Counted from the first letter of the stretch, positions 43,313 through 52,515 are shown. The stretch is DNA of 64,000 bases from Fluviibacter sp048859965 (GCA_048859965.1 JBLIZO010000037.1:33340-97339), one strand, 5' to 3'. Numbers and translations: made by a program. Notes: generated by a model from the sequence alone, not told the origin.

Positions 43313-43744
43313 TCAACCGGCATCGGCAGCCGTCATGGCCAACGTGCACTCGGTACCAGCCAGCAGCGCTTTCTTGACCAACGCCGACAGCAAGCGGTTA
43401 CGGTAATTGATGGCGCGAAGCACCATGGGTAGGCTCACACCCGACAGCGCCTCCACCTTGCCTGGTTCGATCAGCCGCGCCGCCACGCGAGCCGGGGTGG
43501 CACCCAGCAGGTCGGTCAGGACCAGTACGCCACCGCCCAGGTCTAACGTGGTCAATAGTTGGCGCGCCTTGGCCTCTACCTCGTCCACCGGCTCATCCTG
43601 TCCAGCCGACAGAACAGCGATCTGTTCGGGTACCCTGCCGCCAAGCACATGGCGTGCACACTCAATAAGCGCCTCGCCAAGACGGCCGTGCGTCAATAGC
43701 AGAATGCCTACAGGATTTGCGTTTTGTTCAGTCATGCATGTCAT
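43313..43744 (-). CDS. PTS EIIA component, mannose (EIIA-Man) family
   Basis: A 143-residue single-domain EIIA of the mannose family. GILLLTHGRLGEALIE contains the phosphorylated histidine, and VLTDLLGATPARVAARL with the SGVSLPMVLRAINYR stretch is typical. Such proteins in beta- and alphaproteobacteria receive phosphate from HPr but have no matching EIIB/EIIC, and serve regulation. The start at 43744 overlaps the apbE stop in ATGA; an ATG at 43735 (MTEQNANPVG) is an alternative and neither has a clear ribosome-binding site. Confidence 0.9.
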   Translation of the reverse strand: MTCMTEQNANPVGILLLTHGRLGEALIECARHVLGGRVPEQIAVLSAGQDEPVDEVEAKARQLLTTLDLGGGVLVLTDLLGATPARVAARLIEPGKVEALSGVSLPMVLRAINYRNRLLSALVKKALLAGTECTLAMTAADAG

Positions 43745-44811
43745 TCAATACGTCGGATATCCGGCAGTTTGCCATCATGTGGCATAAATTTCAGCCGATC
43801 AGCCAACGGCGCCGTCACGCTGACCCGCCCCAGAGCGTCCACCCGCATCACCTGCGTCAGACCCAATCGCTTTGCCATGGCCTCCCAGCCAGCTTCCCCG
43901 GCGATAAAGACCGGTTTGCTCAGCGCATCCGAGCGTACCCCTGCATCGGGGCCATCCACCACAATGGTCACCGCCTGCGTTCCCGGCGCCGGGTAACCGG
44001 TGCGAGGATCCAGCAGGTGTGGAAAACGCTGACCATCGGCCTCGAAATAGCGTTGATAGTCGCCCGACGTACCGATCGCCTCACCACGCTTCAGTGTCAG
44101 CACCGCCAGCGGACCGGCAGCGCGCGGCGCCTGGACCGCCACACGCCAGGCATGGCCATCACGGGTGCCCAGTGCCATGACGTTCCCACCGATGTTGATC
44201 AACGCATTGTGCACACCCGCAGCGCGAAGAATCTCCGCTGCCCGATCCAATGCTTTGCCCTTGAGCGAACCGCCAAAGTCCAGCGACACCTGGCGGTTTG
44301 TACTGCTTACCCAGCCGCCATTGGCATCGCTTTCGACATGAAGCTGCAGGATCGATGGTGACGACGCCAACCATGCCCTGACTGCCGCCGGATCGGGCCG
44401 TTGAGCGGCATAGCTGTCGGCATGAAAGCCCCAGAGCGCAATCAAGCGGCCAATACCCGGATCAAACAAGGCGTCCGACTGTCGCGCGTACCCCTGGGCC
44501 TCCCGCAGCAAATCGGCCATTTCCAGTGAGACGCGCAAACGTCGCCCATGCGCCAGCGCCTCATTGAGTTGTGTCAGCTCGGAAGGTTGCCACGCATGAT
44601 AGGTGCGGTGCAGACGATCAAACTCACCCAGCACCTGTGCGATGGCGGCGTGTATCTGTGGCTCCGGCAGATTATCGGCAACCTGCACCTCGACACGCGT
44701 GCCGAACACAAACGATTCGCGGCTAATCGGCTTTTTTTCGCCACAAGCCGTCAGAGCCATGCCCAGCAGCAGCGCTGCGACAAGCCGTGCAAACGCGCGA
44801 GGCAGCGCCAC
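43741..44811 (-). CDS. apbE: FAD:protein FMN transferase ApbE (lipoprotein)
   Basis: A 356-residue flavin transferase that attaches FMN covalently to threonines of partner proteins such as Na+-NQR or Rnf subunits. A lipoprotein signal ends in ALTAC with Cys23. Catalytic motifs are FVFGTRVEVQV, the SLDFGGSLKGKALDRAAE stretch, NIGGNVMALG, FPHLLDPRTGYPAP, and ADALSKPVFIAG-like acidic metal site (RSDALSKPVF). It starts at GTG, 3 bp after gshA. Its target proteins are not in the window. Confidence 0.92.
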   Translation of the reverse strand: MALPRAFARLVAALLLGMALTACGEKKPISRESFVFGTRVEVQVADNLPEPQIHAAIAQVLGEFDRLHRTYHAWQPSELTQLNEALAHGRRLRVSLEMADLLREAQGYARQSDALFDPGIGRLIALWGFHADSYAAQRPDPAAVRAWLASSPSILQLHVESDANGGWVSSTNRQVSLDFGGSLKGKALDRAAEILRAAGVHNALINIGGNVMALGTRDGHAWRVAVQAPRAAGPLAVLTLKRGEAIGTSGDYQRYFEADGQRFPHLLDPRTGYPAPGTQAVTIVVDGPDAGVRSDALSKPVFIAGEAGWEAMAKRLGLTQVMRVDALGRVSVTAPLADRLKFMPHDGKLPDIRRIE

Positions 44812-44814
44812 CGA

Positions 44815-46098
44815 TCAATCCCCGAAGGGGTCCGTGGTTTCCAGTTCCAGCGAGGCCGCCATCAATGCCAGACGGGCGATCACGCCATAGGCGTAAAAAC
44901 GGTTGGGCGGTGCATCCGGATTCGCACTGTAATCCGGCAGGTTGCACCCGGTCTCAAATGCCAGCGGCACGAAATGCATCCCCGGCGCATTGAGATTCTC
45001 ATCGACGCCCCGCGCCTCATGGACGCGGTAGAAACCGCCCACGACAAAGCGATCCATCATGTACACCACCGGCTCGGCCACGGCCTCATCAATCGTTTCC
45101 AGGGTCGGTACACCTTCCTGAATAATCACGGAGGAGACCTCCATGCCTTCCTTGATGACACTCATCTTGTTGCGCTGCTTGCGGTTGAGGCCGATCACCT
45201 CGCTGGCATCGCGCACCGTCATGACACCCATGCCGTAGGTGCCGGCATCGGCCTTGACCACCACATAAGGCTCGCGATCAATGCCATGGTCGCGGTATTT
45301 GGCACGGATACGGCCCAGCAGTTCATCAACGCGCGCTGCCAGACAATCTTCGCCGACGCGTTCGTGAAAGTTGATATCTTCACAGGTCGCAAAATAGGGA
45401 TTGATATTCCAGGCGTCGATGCCGACCAATGCCGCAAAATCCGTAGCAACACGATCATAGGCCGCAAAGTGCTGGCTCTTGCGCCGTACATGCCAGCCGG
45501 CATGCACCGGCGGAATCAATATCTGGCCGGTCGGTGCCTGCAGCGTATCAGGCACACCGGCTGACAAATCGTTATTGAGCAGCACCATGCACGGGTCAAA
45601 GCCATCGACACCCCATCGCCCACTCCTGAGCTGCAACGGTTCCAAATGCAGCGTCTGCCCATCGTCGAGCGCCAGCGTCGTCGGCACCGTGATTTCTGGC
45701 GATACGGAGCCCAGCCGCACGTTCAGGCCGGCCTGGCGCAGAATTCCGGTCAATGTGGCCACGTTCTTGAGATAGAACTGGTTACGCGTGTGGTTTTCAG
45801 GAATCAGTAACAGGTTACGCGCGTCGGGGCAATATTTTTCAATCGCGGTCTGAATTGCCTGTATGCAGAGCGGATAAAACGCCGGGTTCAGATTATTGAA
45901 GCCACCGGGGAAGAGGTTCGTATCCACCGGCGCCAGTTTGAATCCGGCATTACGCAGGTCAACCGAGGCATAAAACGGGGGCGTGTGATCCTGCCACGCA
46001 CACCGAAACCACCGCTCAATCGCAGTCGTCTGATCCAGAAAGCGCTGCTCCAGCGCCAGGAGGGGACCGGCAAGCGCCGTCGTCAGATTGGGAACCAT
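44815..46098 (-). CDS. gshA: glutamate-cysteine ligase, T. ferrooxidans type
   Basis: A 427-residue enzyme for the first step of glutathione synthesis. It belongs to the GshA group first seen in Acidithiobacillus ferrooxidans, unlike the E. coli form. Landmark stretches are YASVDLRNAGFKLAPVDTNLFPGGFNNL, read here in two parts (DLRNAGFKLAPVDTN and LFPGGFNNLNP), LIPENHTRNQFYLKN, VVVKADAGTYGMGVMTV and MMDRFVVGGFYRVHE. The ATG at 46098 was preferred over one at 46122 because it gives the typical MVPNL start. It leads the run gshA-apbE-EIIA-HPr-EI-metXW. Confidence 0.92.
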   Translation of the reverse strand: MVPNLTTALAGPLLALEQRFLDQTTAIERWFRCAWQDHTPPFYASVDLRNAGFKLAPVDTNLFPGGFNNLNPAFYPLCIQAIQTAIEKYCPDARNLLLIPENHTRNQFYLKNVATLTGILRQAGLNVRLGSVSPEITVPTTLALDDGQTLHLEPLQLRSGRWGVDGFDPCMVLLNNDLSAGVPDTLQAPTGQILIPPVHAGWHVRRKSQHFAAYDRVATDFAALVGIDAWNINPYFATCEDINFHERVGEDCLAARVDELLGRIRAKYRDHGIDREPYVVVKADAGTYGMGVMTVRDASEVIGLNRKQRNKMSVIKEGMEVSSVIIQEGVPTLETIDEAVAEPVVYMMDRFVVGGFYRVHEARGVDENLNAPGMHFVPLAFETGCNLPDYSANPDAPPNRFYAYGVIARLALMAASLELETTDPFGD

Positions 46099-46236
46099 GA
46101 TGCAAGTGTACCGCATGCGCACCGACCCGGTGCCGCACCGCAGCGTGCTGACTGGTAGAATGTCGGCTTTAAAAACATTGTCTTAACGGCCGTCACTGCT
46201 CTGACATGATGGCCGCCACGCATTACTGGACCACCC

Positions 46237-47856
46237 ATGCTCGTCGCCAACAATATCACCATGCAGTTCGGGGCCAAACCCCTGTTTGAAAACGTCTCGG
46301 TCAAATTTGGCGAGGGCTACCGCTATGGCCTGATCGGCGCCAACGGCGCCGGTAAATCGACGTTCATGAAGATCCTGTGCGGCGTGCTTGAACCGTCTGC
46401 CGGTAACGTGACCAAAGACGTGAACGAACGCATGGCCTATCTGCGCCAGGACCAGTTTGCCTACGAAGATCAGCGTGTGCTGGATGTGGTGCTGCAGGGA
46501 CATGAAGAAATGTGGGCCTGCATGCAGGAACGCGATGCCATCTACGCCAACCCGGAAGCCACAGAAGACGATTACATGAAAGCGGCCGAGCTGGAAGTGA
46601 AGTTCGCCGAATACGACGGTTACACGTCTGAAGCCCGCGCCGGCGAGCTGTTGTTGGGCGTTGGCATCCCGACGGACAAGCACAATGGCCCGATGCGCGA
46701 AGTGGCGCCGGGCTGGAAGCTGCGCGTGTTGCTGGCGCAGGCGCTGTTCGCCAACCCGGATATCCTGCTGCTCGACGAACCGACCAACAACCTGGACATC
46801 AATACCATCCGCTGGCTGGAAGACGTGCTCAACGAGCGCAACGCCACCATGATCATCATCTCCCATGACCGCCACTTCCTGAATCAGGTGTGTACGCACA
46901 TGGCCGATCTGGACTACGGCAAAATCACCACCTATGCCGGCAACTATGACGACTTCATGGAAGCGTCGACACAGGCCCGAGAACGCCAGGCCAACGCCAA
47001 CGCCAAGGCCAAGGAACGCATTGCCGAACTGCAGACTTTCGTACGCCGCTTCTCGGCCAACGCTTCGAAGGCCAAGCAGGCCACCAGCCGTCTCAAGCTG
47101 ATCGACAAACTGAAACCGGAAGACGTCAAGCCGTCGTCGCGCCAGTACCCGTGGATCCGTTTTGACTTCGACGACAAAGACAAACTGCACCGTCAGGCCG
47201 TCGAAATCGAAAACCTGAGCTTTGCCTATCCGGACAACGAGCCGTTGTTCAAGAATCTGTCATTGAACATCAACGGTGGCGAAAAGATCGCCATCATCGG
47301 TGAAAACGGCGTCGGTAAAACCACGCTGCTCAAGCTGCTGCAGGGCGAGCTCGCCCCAACGGCCGGCACCATCAAGTGGACCGAGAAAGCCAAGATCGGC
47401 TACTTCGCCCAGGACCACGCGGCCGATTTCGCTTCTGACGAGAATCTGACCGACTGGATTTCGGGTTATGTGCGCGCCGGCGGTTACGAAGGCTCGGATG
47501 TAGAAACGCTGATCCGTGGCACATTGGGTCGCCTGCTCTTTTCCGGCGATGACGTGAAGAAACCGGTCAAAGTCATTTCCGGGGGCGAGCAGGGCCGTAT
47601 GATGTTCGGCCGCATGATGCTGCTGCATTCAAACGTCATGCTGATGGATGAACCGTCCAATCACCTGGATATGGAATCCATCGAATCGCTGAACACCGCG
47701 CTGGACCTGTTCAAAGGCACACTGGTTTTTATCTCGCATGACCGTGAATTCGTGTCATCACTGGCGACGCGCATCATCGAGATCAAACCGGATCATTCGG
47801 TCATTGATTTCCAGGGCAATTACGAGGATTACCTCGCCTCGCAGGGTCTCAACTGA
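46237..47856 (+). CDS. ybiT: ABC-F family ATPase (YbiT-like)
   Basis: A 539-residue soluble protein with two ABC ATPase domains and no transmembrane part. Walker A motifs are GANGAGKS (34-41) and GENGVGKT; Walker B regions are ILLLDEPTNNLD and VMLMDEPSNHLD. The inter-domain linker (about 240-305, rich in Ala, Lys and Arg) is the P-site tRNA interaction motif of ABC-F proteins, which act on the ribosome. Overall sequence is closest to E. coli YbiT. It is divergent from gshA across a 138-bp gap. Confidence 0.92.
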   Translation: MLVANNITMQFGAKPLFENVSVKFGEGYRYGLIGANGAGKSTFMKILCGVLEPSAGNVTKDVNERMAYLRQDQFAYEDQRVLDVVLQGHEEMWACMQERDAIYANPEATEDDYMKAAELEVKFAEYDGYTSEARAGELLLGVGIPTDKHNGPMREVAPGWKLRVLLAQALFANPDILLLDEPTNNLDINTIRWLEDVLNERNATMIIISHDRHFLNQVCTHMADLDYGKITTYAGNYDDFMEASTQARERQANANAKAKERIAELQTFVRRFSANASKAKQATSRLKLIDKLKPEDVKPSSRQYPWIRFDFDDKDKLHRQAVEIENLSFAYPDNEPLFKNLSLNINGGEKIAIIGENGVGKTTLLKLLQGELAPTAGTIKWTEKAKIGYFAQDHAADFASDENLTDWISGYVRAGGYEGSDVETLIRGTLGRLLFSGDDVKKPVKVISGGEQGRMMFGRMMLLHSNVMLMDEPSNHLDMESIESLNTALDLFKGTLVFISHDREFVSSLATRIIEIKPDHSVIDFQGNYEDYLASQGLN

Positions 47857-47864
47857 TTCCCGTG

Positions 47865-47890
47865 ACTGGGCCGCGCTGCCGCAGCCCAGT
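47865..47890. terminator. hairpin between convergent ybiT and sulP
   Basis: ACTGGGC (47865-47871) pairs with GCCCAGT (47884-47890) around a 12-base GC-rich loop in the 37-bp gap between two converging stop codons. There is no U-tract, so function as a terminator is plausible but unproven. Confidence 0.4.
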
Positions 47891-47893
47891 TGC

Positions 47894-49513
47894 TCACTGC
47901 GTTGAAGCGAAATCCTCAAGACGCGTGATGATCTTGTCGGGCGGCACGAGATTGGGAATCAGCCCGATCTTCTCCAACATGCCGCGGGGTTGATCCTGCA
48001 ATGCGCAAAACACCACATCAATACCTGCTTGCTGGAGGTTGGTGATGGCATCCTCGAACGCATACAGACCGCTTTGATCAATATAAGGCACATTCTCCAG
48101 GCAGAAGATCACGGTTTTGACCTCGGGCATCTCGCGAATAATCCGGTTAAAGCCGAAGATAAAACCGAAGAAAATCGGCCCATCAAAACGCTGCAGATAC
48201 ACACACCCTTCGTACCCACGCAACCAATCCTGTTCGCGCGGTAAGGCTGTGCGCTTGTCCTGCGGCAACAATTGCCCTTGTGACTTATCTTCCGCCAGGT
48301 CACCCATATGCTTCATAAACCACAGGGCAGCCATCACCATCCCCACCGCGACGGCCTGCAATAGATCCACGAAGACGGTGAGCAACACCACGCTCAGCAT
48401 AATCACCATGTCGGCACGCGGAATGGATCGCAGATCCCGCAAGCTACGGTAATCGATGATGCCGATACCGACCGTCATCAGAATCGCAGCCAGTACGGGC
48501 AGCGGAATCAGGGCGGCATACTTGCCGGCCCCCAGCGTGATCACCAACAGAATCAGACCATGCGCCACGCCCGATAGCCGCGAATGCCCCCCAGACCGGA
48601 TATTGACGACCGTTCTGATTGGCGCACCCGCACCCGGCAAGCCACCGAACAGGGCAGACACCGCATTACCAATCCCTTGGCCGATGAGCTCCCGGTTGGA
48701 GTTGTGCTGCGTGCGGGTCATGTTATCCGCCACCACCGAGGTCAGCAAGGACTCAATCGCCCCCAGACTGGCCAGTGTCAATGCGGTAAAAATAATGACC
48801 GAAAAGTCGGGCCAGTCCATCCGTAGAAACGTATCAAGATGCAAATCCGGCAGACCGCGCGGTATATCGCCAATAAGAGGCACCTGCAAATTCAGGACCG
48901 CGGACAACAACGTGAACAGTGCCAGAGCAACCAGAGACGCAGGCACCGCCTTGGTGATCTTCGGAAACAGGTAAATCGTCGCAATCGTGCCCAAACCCAA
49001 CAGTACCGCTGACACATTCAGTTGATTCAGCGCCCCCCAGAAAGCAAGCACGGTATTCAGGGGAGAGCCTGCCGAGGGCAGGCCCATCATGGGGAACAGC
49101 TGGGTCACGATCATGATCAGACCGATACCGGTCATAAACCCGGAGATCACGGGGTAAGGCATGTAACGCACATACTCCCCCATTCTGCCCAGCCCCATCA
49201 GTATCTGCAGCACCCCAACCAGCACAAAGGTCACCACGATCGCCGGCAATGCCAGCTCCAGCGAACCAAAGTAGGCAATTTCAGCGACGACGATCGTGCT
49301 GGACACCACCGTCATCGGTGCAGTCGGCCCGCTGATCTGCGTCGGCGTCCCCCCAAAAATTGCCGCCAACACCCCCAGGATTATGGTGCCGTACAGCCCG
49401 GCCATAACCCCCATGCCGGACTGTACGCCAAAGGCCAACGCCATCGGCAACGCAACGATAGCGGCGGTCAGACCGCCAAACAGATCCCCTGAAATACCTT
49501 GACGGATATTCAT
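47894..49513 (-). CDS. SulP-family anion transporter with STAS domain
   Basis: A 539-residue SLC26/SulP membrane protein. The N-terminal half has about 14 membrane segments, with SGDLFGGLTAAIVALPMALAF, GPTAPMTVV and the conserved NRELIGQGIGNAVSALFGGLPG. A C-terminal STAS domain spans about residues 430-535 (VIFCLENVPYIDQSGLYAFED). SulP members move sulfate, bicarbonate or other anions; the substrate cannot be fixed from sequence, but the BicA-like bicarbonate branch is possible. The small NTF2-like gene lies upstream on the same strand. Confidence 0.9.
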   Translation of the reverse strand: MNIRQGISGDLFGGLTAAIVALPMALAFGVQSGMGVMAGLYGTIILGVLAAIFGGTPTQISGPTAPMTVVSSTIVVAEIAYFGSLELALPAIVVTFVLVGVLQILMGLGRMGEYVRYMPYPVISGFMTGIGLIMIVTQLFPMMGLPSAGSPLNTVLAFWGALNQLNVSAVLLGLGTIATIYLFPKITKAVPASLVALALFTLLSAVLNLQVPLIGDIPRGLPDLHLDTFLRMDWPDFSVIIFTALTLASLGAIESLLTSVVADNMTRTQHNSNRELIGQGIGNAVSALFGGLPGAGAPIRTVVNIRSGGHSRLSGVAHGLILLVITLGAGKYAALIPLPVLAAILMTVGIGIIDYRSLRDLRSIPRADMVIMLSVVLLTVFVDLLQAVAVGMVMAALWFMKHMGDLAEDKSQGQLLPQDKRTALPREQDWLRGYEGCVYLQRFDGPIFFGFIFGFNRIIREMPEVKTVIFCLENVPYIDQSGLYAFEDAITNLQQAGIDVVFCALQDQPRGMLEKIGLIPNLVPPDKIITRLEDFASTQ

Positions 49514-49588
49514 AACGCCCTTCCTCGCGGATGCGGTGAAGCCAATTTCAGCAGGCCATTTGTCTTGTGCTGCTGCCTGTCATCCAAC

Positions 49589-50068
49589 CTAAGCCGGGGT
49601 ATAGGGCAATGCTGATTTATGAACGCACAGACGGAGCTGACCATCGGCGCAACGACGGAAGACAAATGTCTTATCAACCATCACTTCATCGCCCTTCTCA
49701 TTCACGAGATAAACATTCCCCATGGTGATCGCAATGTCGCCGTGAATCTGGATGCCGTTCTCTGCAGCGTTATTGTCGTACCAGACTTTTTTCCAGACCT
49801 GCAGCGCAAAGCCCGCATCATCAGGGAAATTGGCATCGCCACCGACAAAATAGGCCAGCGCCCCCGCGCGCGTGGGACGAAAGGTATTGGCGCCATGAGC
49901 AAGTGTGGGCTTGAAAAATACCGTGCCATCCTTGTAATCGTACAGCGCATCAATGGCTGCCGCTGCGGCCGCCCGGTAATCGCCGCCTTGACGGTACACC
50001 GCACCGATATTGATCAAACCATCGCACCATGCCTGCTGGGCCTGGTTGACCTGTGCTTCTGTAATCAT
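49589..50068 (-). CDS. NTF2-like/SnoaL-like protein, unknown function
   Basis: A 159-residue protein without signal peptide. An N-terminal helix (AQVNQAQQAWCDGLINIG), a conserved YDYKDGTVFFKPTLA segment and a beta-rich half with GNVYLVNEKGDEVMVDKTFVF suggest the cone-shaped NTF2-like fold. Similar proteins have sometimes been named phosphoribosyl-AMP cyclohydrolase, but I see none of the metal-binding cysteines of HisI and reject that name. GAGAGG precedes the ATG. It is 75 bp upstream of sulP on the same strand, suggesting joint expression. Substrate and role are unknown. Confidence 0.7.
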   Translation of the reverse strand: MITEAQVNQAQQAWCDGLINIGAVYRQGGDYRAAAAAAIDALYDYKDGTVFFKPTLAHGANTFRPTRAGALAYFVGGDANFPDDAGFALQVWKKVWYDNNAAENGIQIHGDIAITMGNVYLVNEKGDEVMVDKTFVFRRCADGQLRLCVHKSALPYTPA

Positions 50069-50206
50069 GATGCCTCTCCCTGGTTATTATGAATATAAGC
50101 TCGTCAGACAAGCCGATGCCATCTCATCACACTACTATCTACATTGCAATGCACATCCGGCGAGGTTGGGCGCCGCGACCCAGGCAACTGACTGAGAGTA
50201 CGTTTT

Positions 50207-50881
50207 CTAGGGTTTCTGATTTTTAATTGCCTGCTGCGCCTCATACGCCGCTTTTTCGGCTGCCCGCTGCTGATCGGCCGCTTCGCGCTTGGCGCGCTTC
50301 TCGGCGGCTTTACGGTCACGCTCGGCCGACGCCGCCTGAATCTCGGCGTCGGTCTTCAGCGGGGTCGCCGACTGTTCGGCATCGCGAATCTTCTGCTCCT
50401 GCTCGACCTGTTTGAGCGTCTTGCCTTCATCGATGGCCTTCTTGATGGCGCCGGCCGGCGGATTAGGCTGACGCAGTTCTGCTGGCGGATTCGCCAGTTG
50501 ATTGATCAGCCGCTGCTCGCGGACTTCGCGATCAATAACCGCCGCGCGCGCCTCGATTTCACGAGCCTTTTCGCGTTCTTCGTAGCGCCGATCCTTCGCT
50601 TTATCGATACAGCGGTTCACCAGAACTTTGCTATAGCAGTTCCAGGTATCGATCTCCAACTGGGCATCCGCCGCTGCACGAATCGCCTTGCCTTCTTCTT
50701 TCAGCGTCTTGGCTTCCTGATCACGGGCATCGATGGCGACCGGATCAAAAACGGGCGGTTGCTGCGATGCGGCCCAAGCGGTCGACGTGCAGACCAACAG
50801 CCCCAAGCACAGACGAGCGGGGCTCCAGCGAGAACGCCGTATCACTTTCTGGACGGAAAATGCAGCAAAAAAACGTTTCAT
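50207..50881 (-). CDS. secreted charged coiled-coil protein, hypothetical
   Basis: A 224-residue protein I do not recognise. A basic N-terminal stretch and hydrophobic core (SPARLCLGLLVCTSTAWA) form a signal peptide, probably cut after residue 37. The mature part is almost all charged helix rich in Ala, Glu, Lys and Arg. It includes one cysteine pair (WNCYSKVLVNRC, about residues 80-92) that may form a disulfide, and long heptad-like stretches at 93-145 and 190-220. A periplasmic structural or scaffold role is possible. It is transcribed divergently from thrH. The 138 bp downstream, before the NTF2-like gene, shows nothing recognisable. Confidence 0.7.
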   Translation of the reverse strand: MKRFFAAFSVQKVIRRSRWSPARLCLGLLVCTSTAWAASQQPPVFDPVAIDARDQEAKTLKEEGKAIRAAADAQLEIDTWNCYSKVLVNRCIDKAKDRRYEEREKAREIEARAAVIDREVREQRLINQLANPPAELRQPNPPAGAIKKAIDEGKTLKQVEQEQKIRDAEQSATPLKTDAEIQAASAERDRKAAEKRAKREAADQQRAAEKAAYEAQQAIKNQKP

Positions 50882-50961
50882 GCGCCCGCATTGTAGGGCA
50901 GGCGAGCCGCATCGGGTAAAATTTAGCCCTGTTTATGTCCACTTTTATCGGGAGCCCCGCC

Positions 50962-51570
50962 GTGCAAATCGTCTGTCTTGATCTAGAAGGTGTCCTCGTT
51001 CCGGAGATCTGGATCGAATTTGCCGGTCGTACGGGCATCGAGGCGCTACGTCGCACGACGCGCGATGAACCGGACTACGACAAACTGATGAAGTACCGCC
51101 TGGATATCCTGCGCGAGCACAAACTCGGCCTGCCAGACATCCAGAAGGTCATCGCCGAGATGGGCCCGATGCCGGGCGCCAAAGATTTTCTGGACCAACT
51201 GCGTCAGGACTTCCAGGTGATTATCCTATCGGACACCTTCTACGAATTTGCCATGCCGCTGATGAATCAGCTGAATATGCCCGCACTGTTCTGCCATAAG
51301 CTGGAAGCCGATACCGACGGCATGCTGGTCAACTACCACCTGCGTATGCCGGATCAGAAGCGTGCCGCCGTGAAGGCCTTCAAGGGTCTGAACTTCAAGG
51401 TGATGGCTGCCGGTGACTCGTACAACGACACCGCCATGCTGGGCGAAGCCCATGCCGGCATTCTGTTCCACCCACCAGAAAATGTGATCCGCGAATTCCC
51501 GCAATTCCCGGTCACCATGAACTACACCGAACTGAACGACGCAATCCGTAGCGCTTCGGCACGCATTTAA
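50962..51570 (+). CDS. thrH: phosphoserine phosphatase/homoserine phosphotransferase ThrH
   Basis: A 202-residue HAD-superfamily enzyme. In Pseudomonas, ThrH dephosphorylates phosphoserine and can pass the phosphate to homoserine, linking serine and threonine synthesis. Motif I is CLDLEGVLVPEIW, the threonine/serine motif II is ILSDTFYEF, and motif III-IV is AAGDSYNDTAML. The frame can begin at ATG 50935, but GGAG at 50950-50953 is eight bases from the GTG at 50962, which gives the family N terminus MQIVCLDLEG. It lies 17 bp before purU. Confidence 0.93.
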   Translation: MQIVCLDLEGVLVPEIWIEFAGRTGIEALRRTTRDEPDYDKLMKYRLDILREHKLGLPDIQKVIAEMGPMPGAKDFLDQLRQDFQVIILSDTFYEFAMPLMNQLNMPALFCHKLEADTDGMLVNYHLRMPDQKRAAVKAFKGLNFKVMAAGDSYNDTAMLGEAHAGILFHPPENVIREFPQFPVTMNYTELNDAIRSASARI

Positions 51571-51587
51571 GAAGGTTGAGTCGGCGC

Positions 51588-52460
51588 ATGCATCGCGAAC
51601 GTTTCTACACACTCACCGCCTCCTGCCCGGACCGAGTAGGCATTGTGGCTGCCGTTTCCGGCTTCTTTGCCAAACATGGCGGCTGGATTCTTGAAACCAC
51701 CCTGCATTCCGAGCCGCCCAACGACGAAGGCATTGCCGCCTATTTCATGCGTCTGGAAATCAAAGCCGATTCACTGCCGTTCGATCTGGAAGGTCTGCGC
51801 GTTGCCTTTAAGTCGGTAGCCGACGAATTCGACATGACCTGGAAGATCTCGGACTCGGCTAAGCGCAAGCGCGTGGTCATTCTGGTTTCCAAGCAGGAAC
51901 ATTGTCTTTACGATCTGCTGGCACGCTGGCAGTCCAAAGAACTGGATATCGACATCCCCTGCATCATCTCGAACCACGAGACGCTGCGCGGCTTTGTCGA
52001 GTGGCATGGTATACCTTTCCATTACGTACCGGTCACCCCGGATAACAAGGTGGAAGCCTACGGTCGCATTAGCGAACTGTGCACGGCAGCCCAGGCCGAT
52101 GTGATGGTACTGGCCCGCTACATGCAGATTCTGTCACCGGAACTTTGCGCACAATTCTCTGGCCGTATCATCAACATCCACCACTCGTTCCTGCCGTCTT
52201 TTGTCGGTGCCAAGCCGTATCACCAGGCCTGGGAACGCGGCGTCAAACTGATCGGTGCGACATGCCACTATGTGACGGCCGATCTGGATCAAGGTCCGAT
52301 CATCGAGCAGGACGTCATCCGTATCGATCACTCCGACTCGGTAGAAGACATGGTTCGCTACGGCAAGGATATTGAAAAGACGGTGCTGGCGCGCGGCCTA
52401 CGTAACCACCTGGAAGGCCGTGTGCTCATTCACGGCAACAAGACCATCGTCTTCCGCTAA
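51588..52460 (+). CDS. purU: formyltetrahydrofolate deformylase PurU
   Basis: A 290-residue enzyme that hydrolyses 10-formyl-THF to THF and formate. It has an N-terminal ACT domain (residues 1 to about 85; FYTLTASCPDRVGIVAAVSG) and a C-terminal formyltransferase-like domain with LARYMQILSPEL, NIHHSFLPSFVGAKPYHQA (catalytic His) and TADLDQGPIIEQD (catalytic Asp). The released formate can feed PurT, encoded at 8007-9209. TTG 51576 is in frame upstream, but the ATG at 51588 is preferred. Confidence 0.95.
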   Translation: MHRERFYTLTASCPDRVGIVAAVSGFFAKHGGWILETTLHSEPPNDEGIAAYFMRLEIKADSLPFDLEGLRVAFKSVADEFDMTWKISDSAKRKRVVILVSKQEHCLYDLLARWQSKELDIDIPCIISNHETLRGFVEWHGIPFHYVPVTPDNKVEAYGRISELCTAAQADVMVLARYMQILSPELCAQFSGRIINIHHSFLPSFVGAKPYHQAWERGVKLIGATCHYVTADLDQGPIIEQDVIRIDHSDSVEDMVRYGKDIEKTVLARGLRNHLEGRVLIHGNKTIVFR

Positions 52461-52515
52461 ATCTGCGCCGGCTGACCCGGCACGGGTATTTCGTCCACCA
52501 CTCAGGAATACACGC

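Noticed and set aside
46183..47190. A 335-codon open frame antisense to the ABC-F gene
   Set aside because: Opposite a clear two-domain ATPase; no independent support.
49589..50068. HisI-type phosphoribosyl-AMP cyclohydrolase
   Set aside because: The metal-binding cysteines and aspartates of HisI are absent; the sequence fits an NTF2-like fold better.
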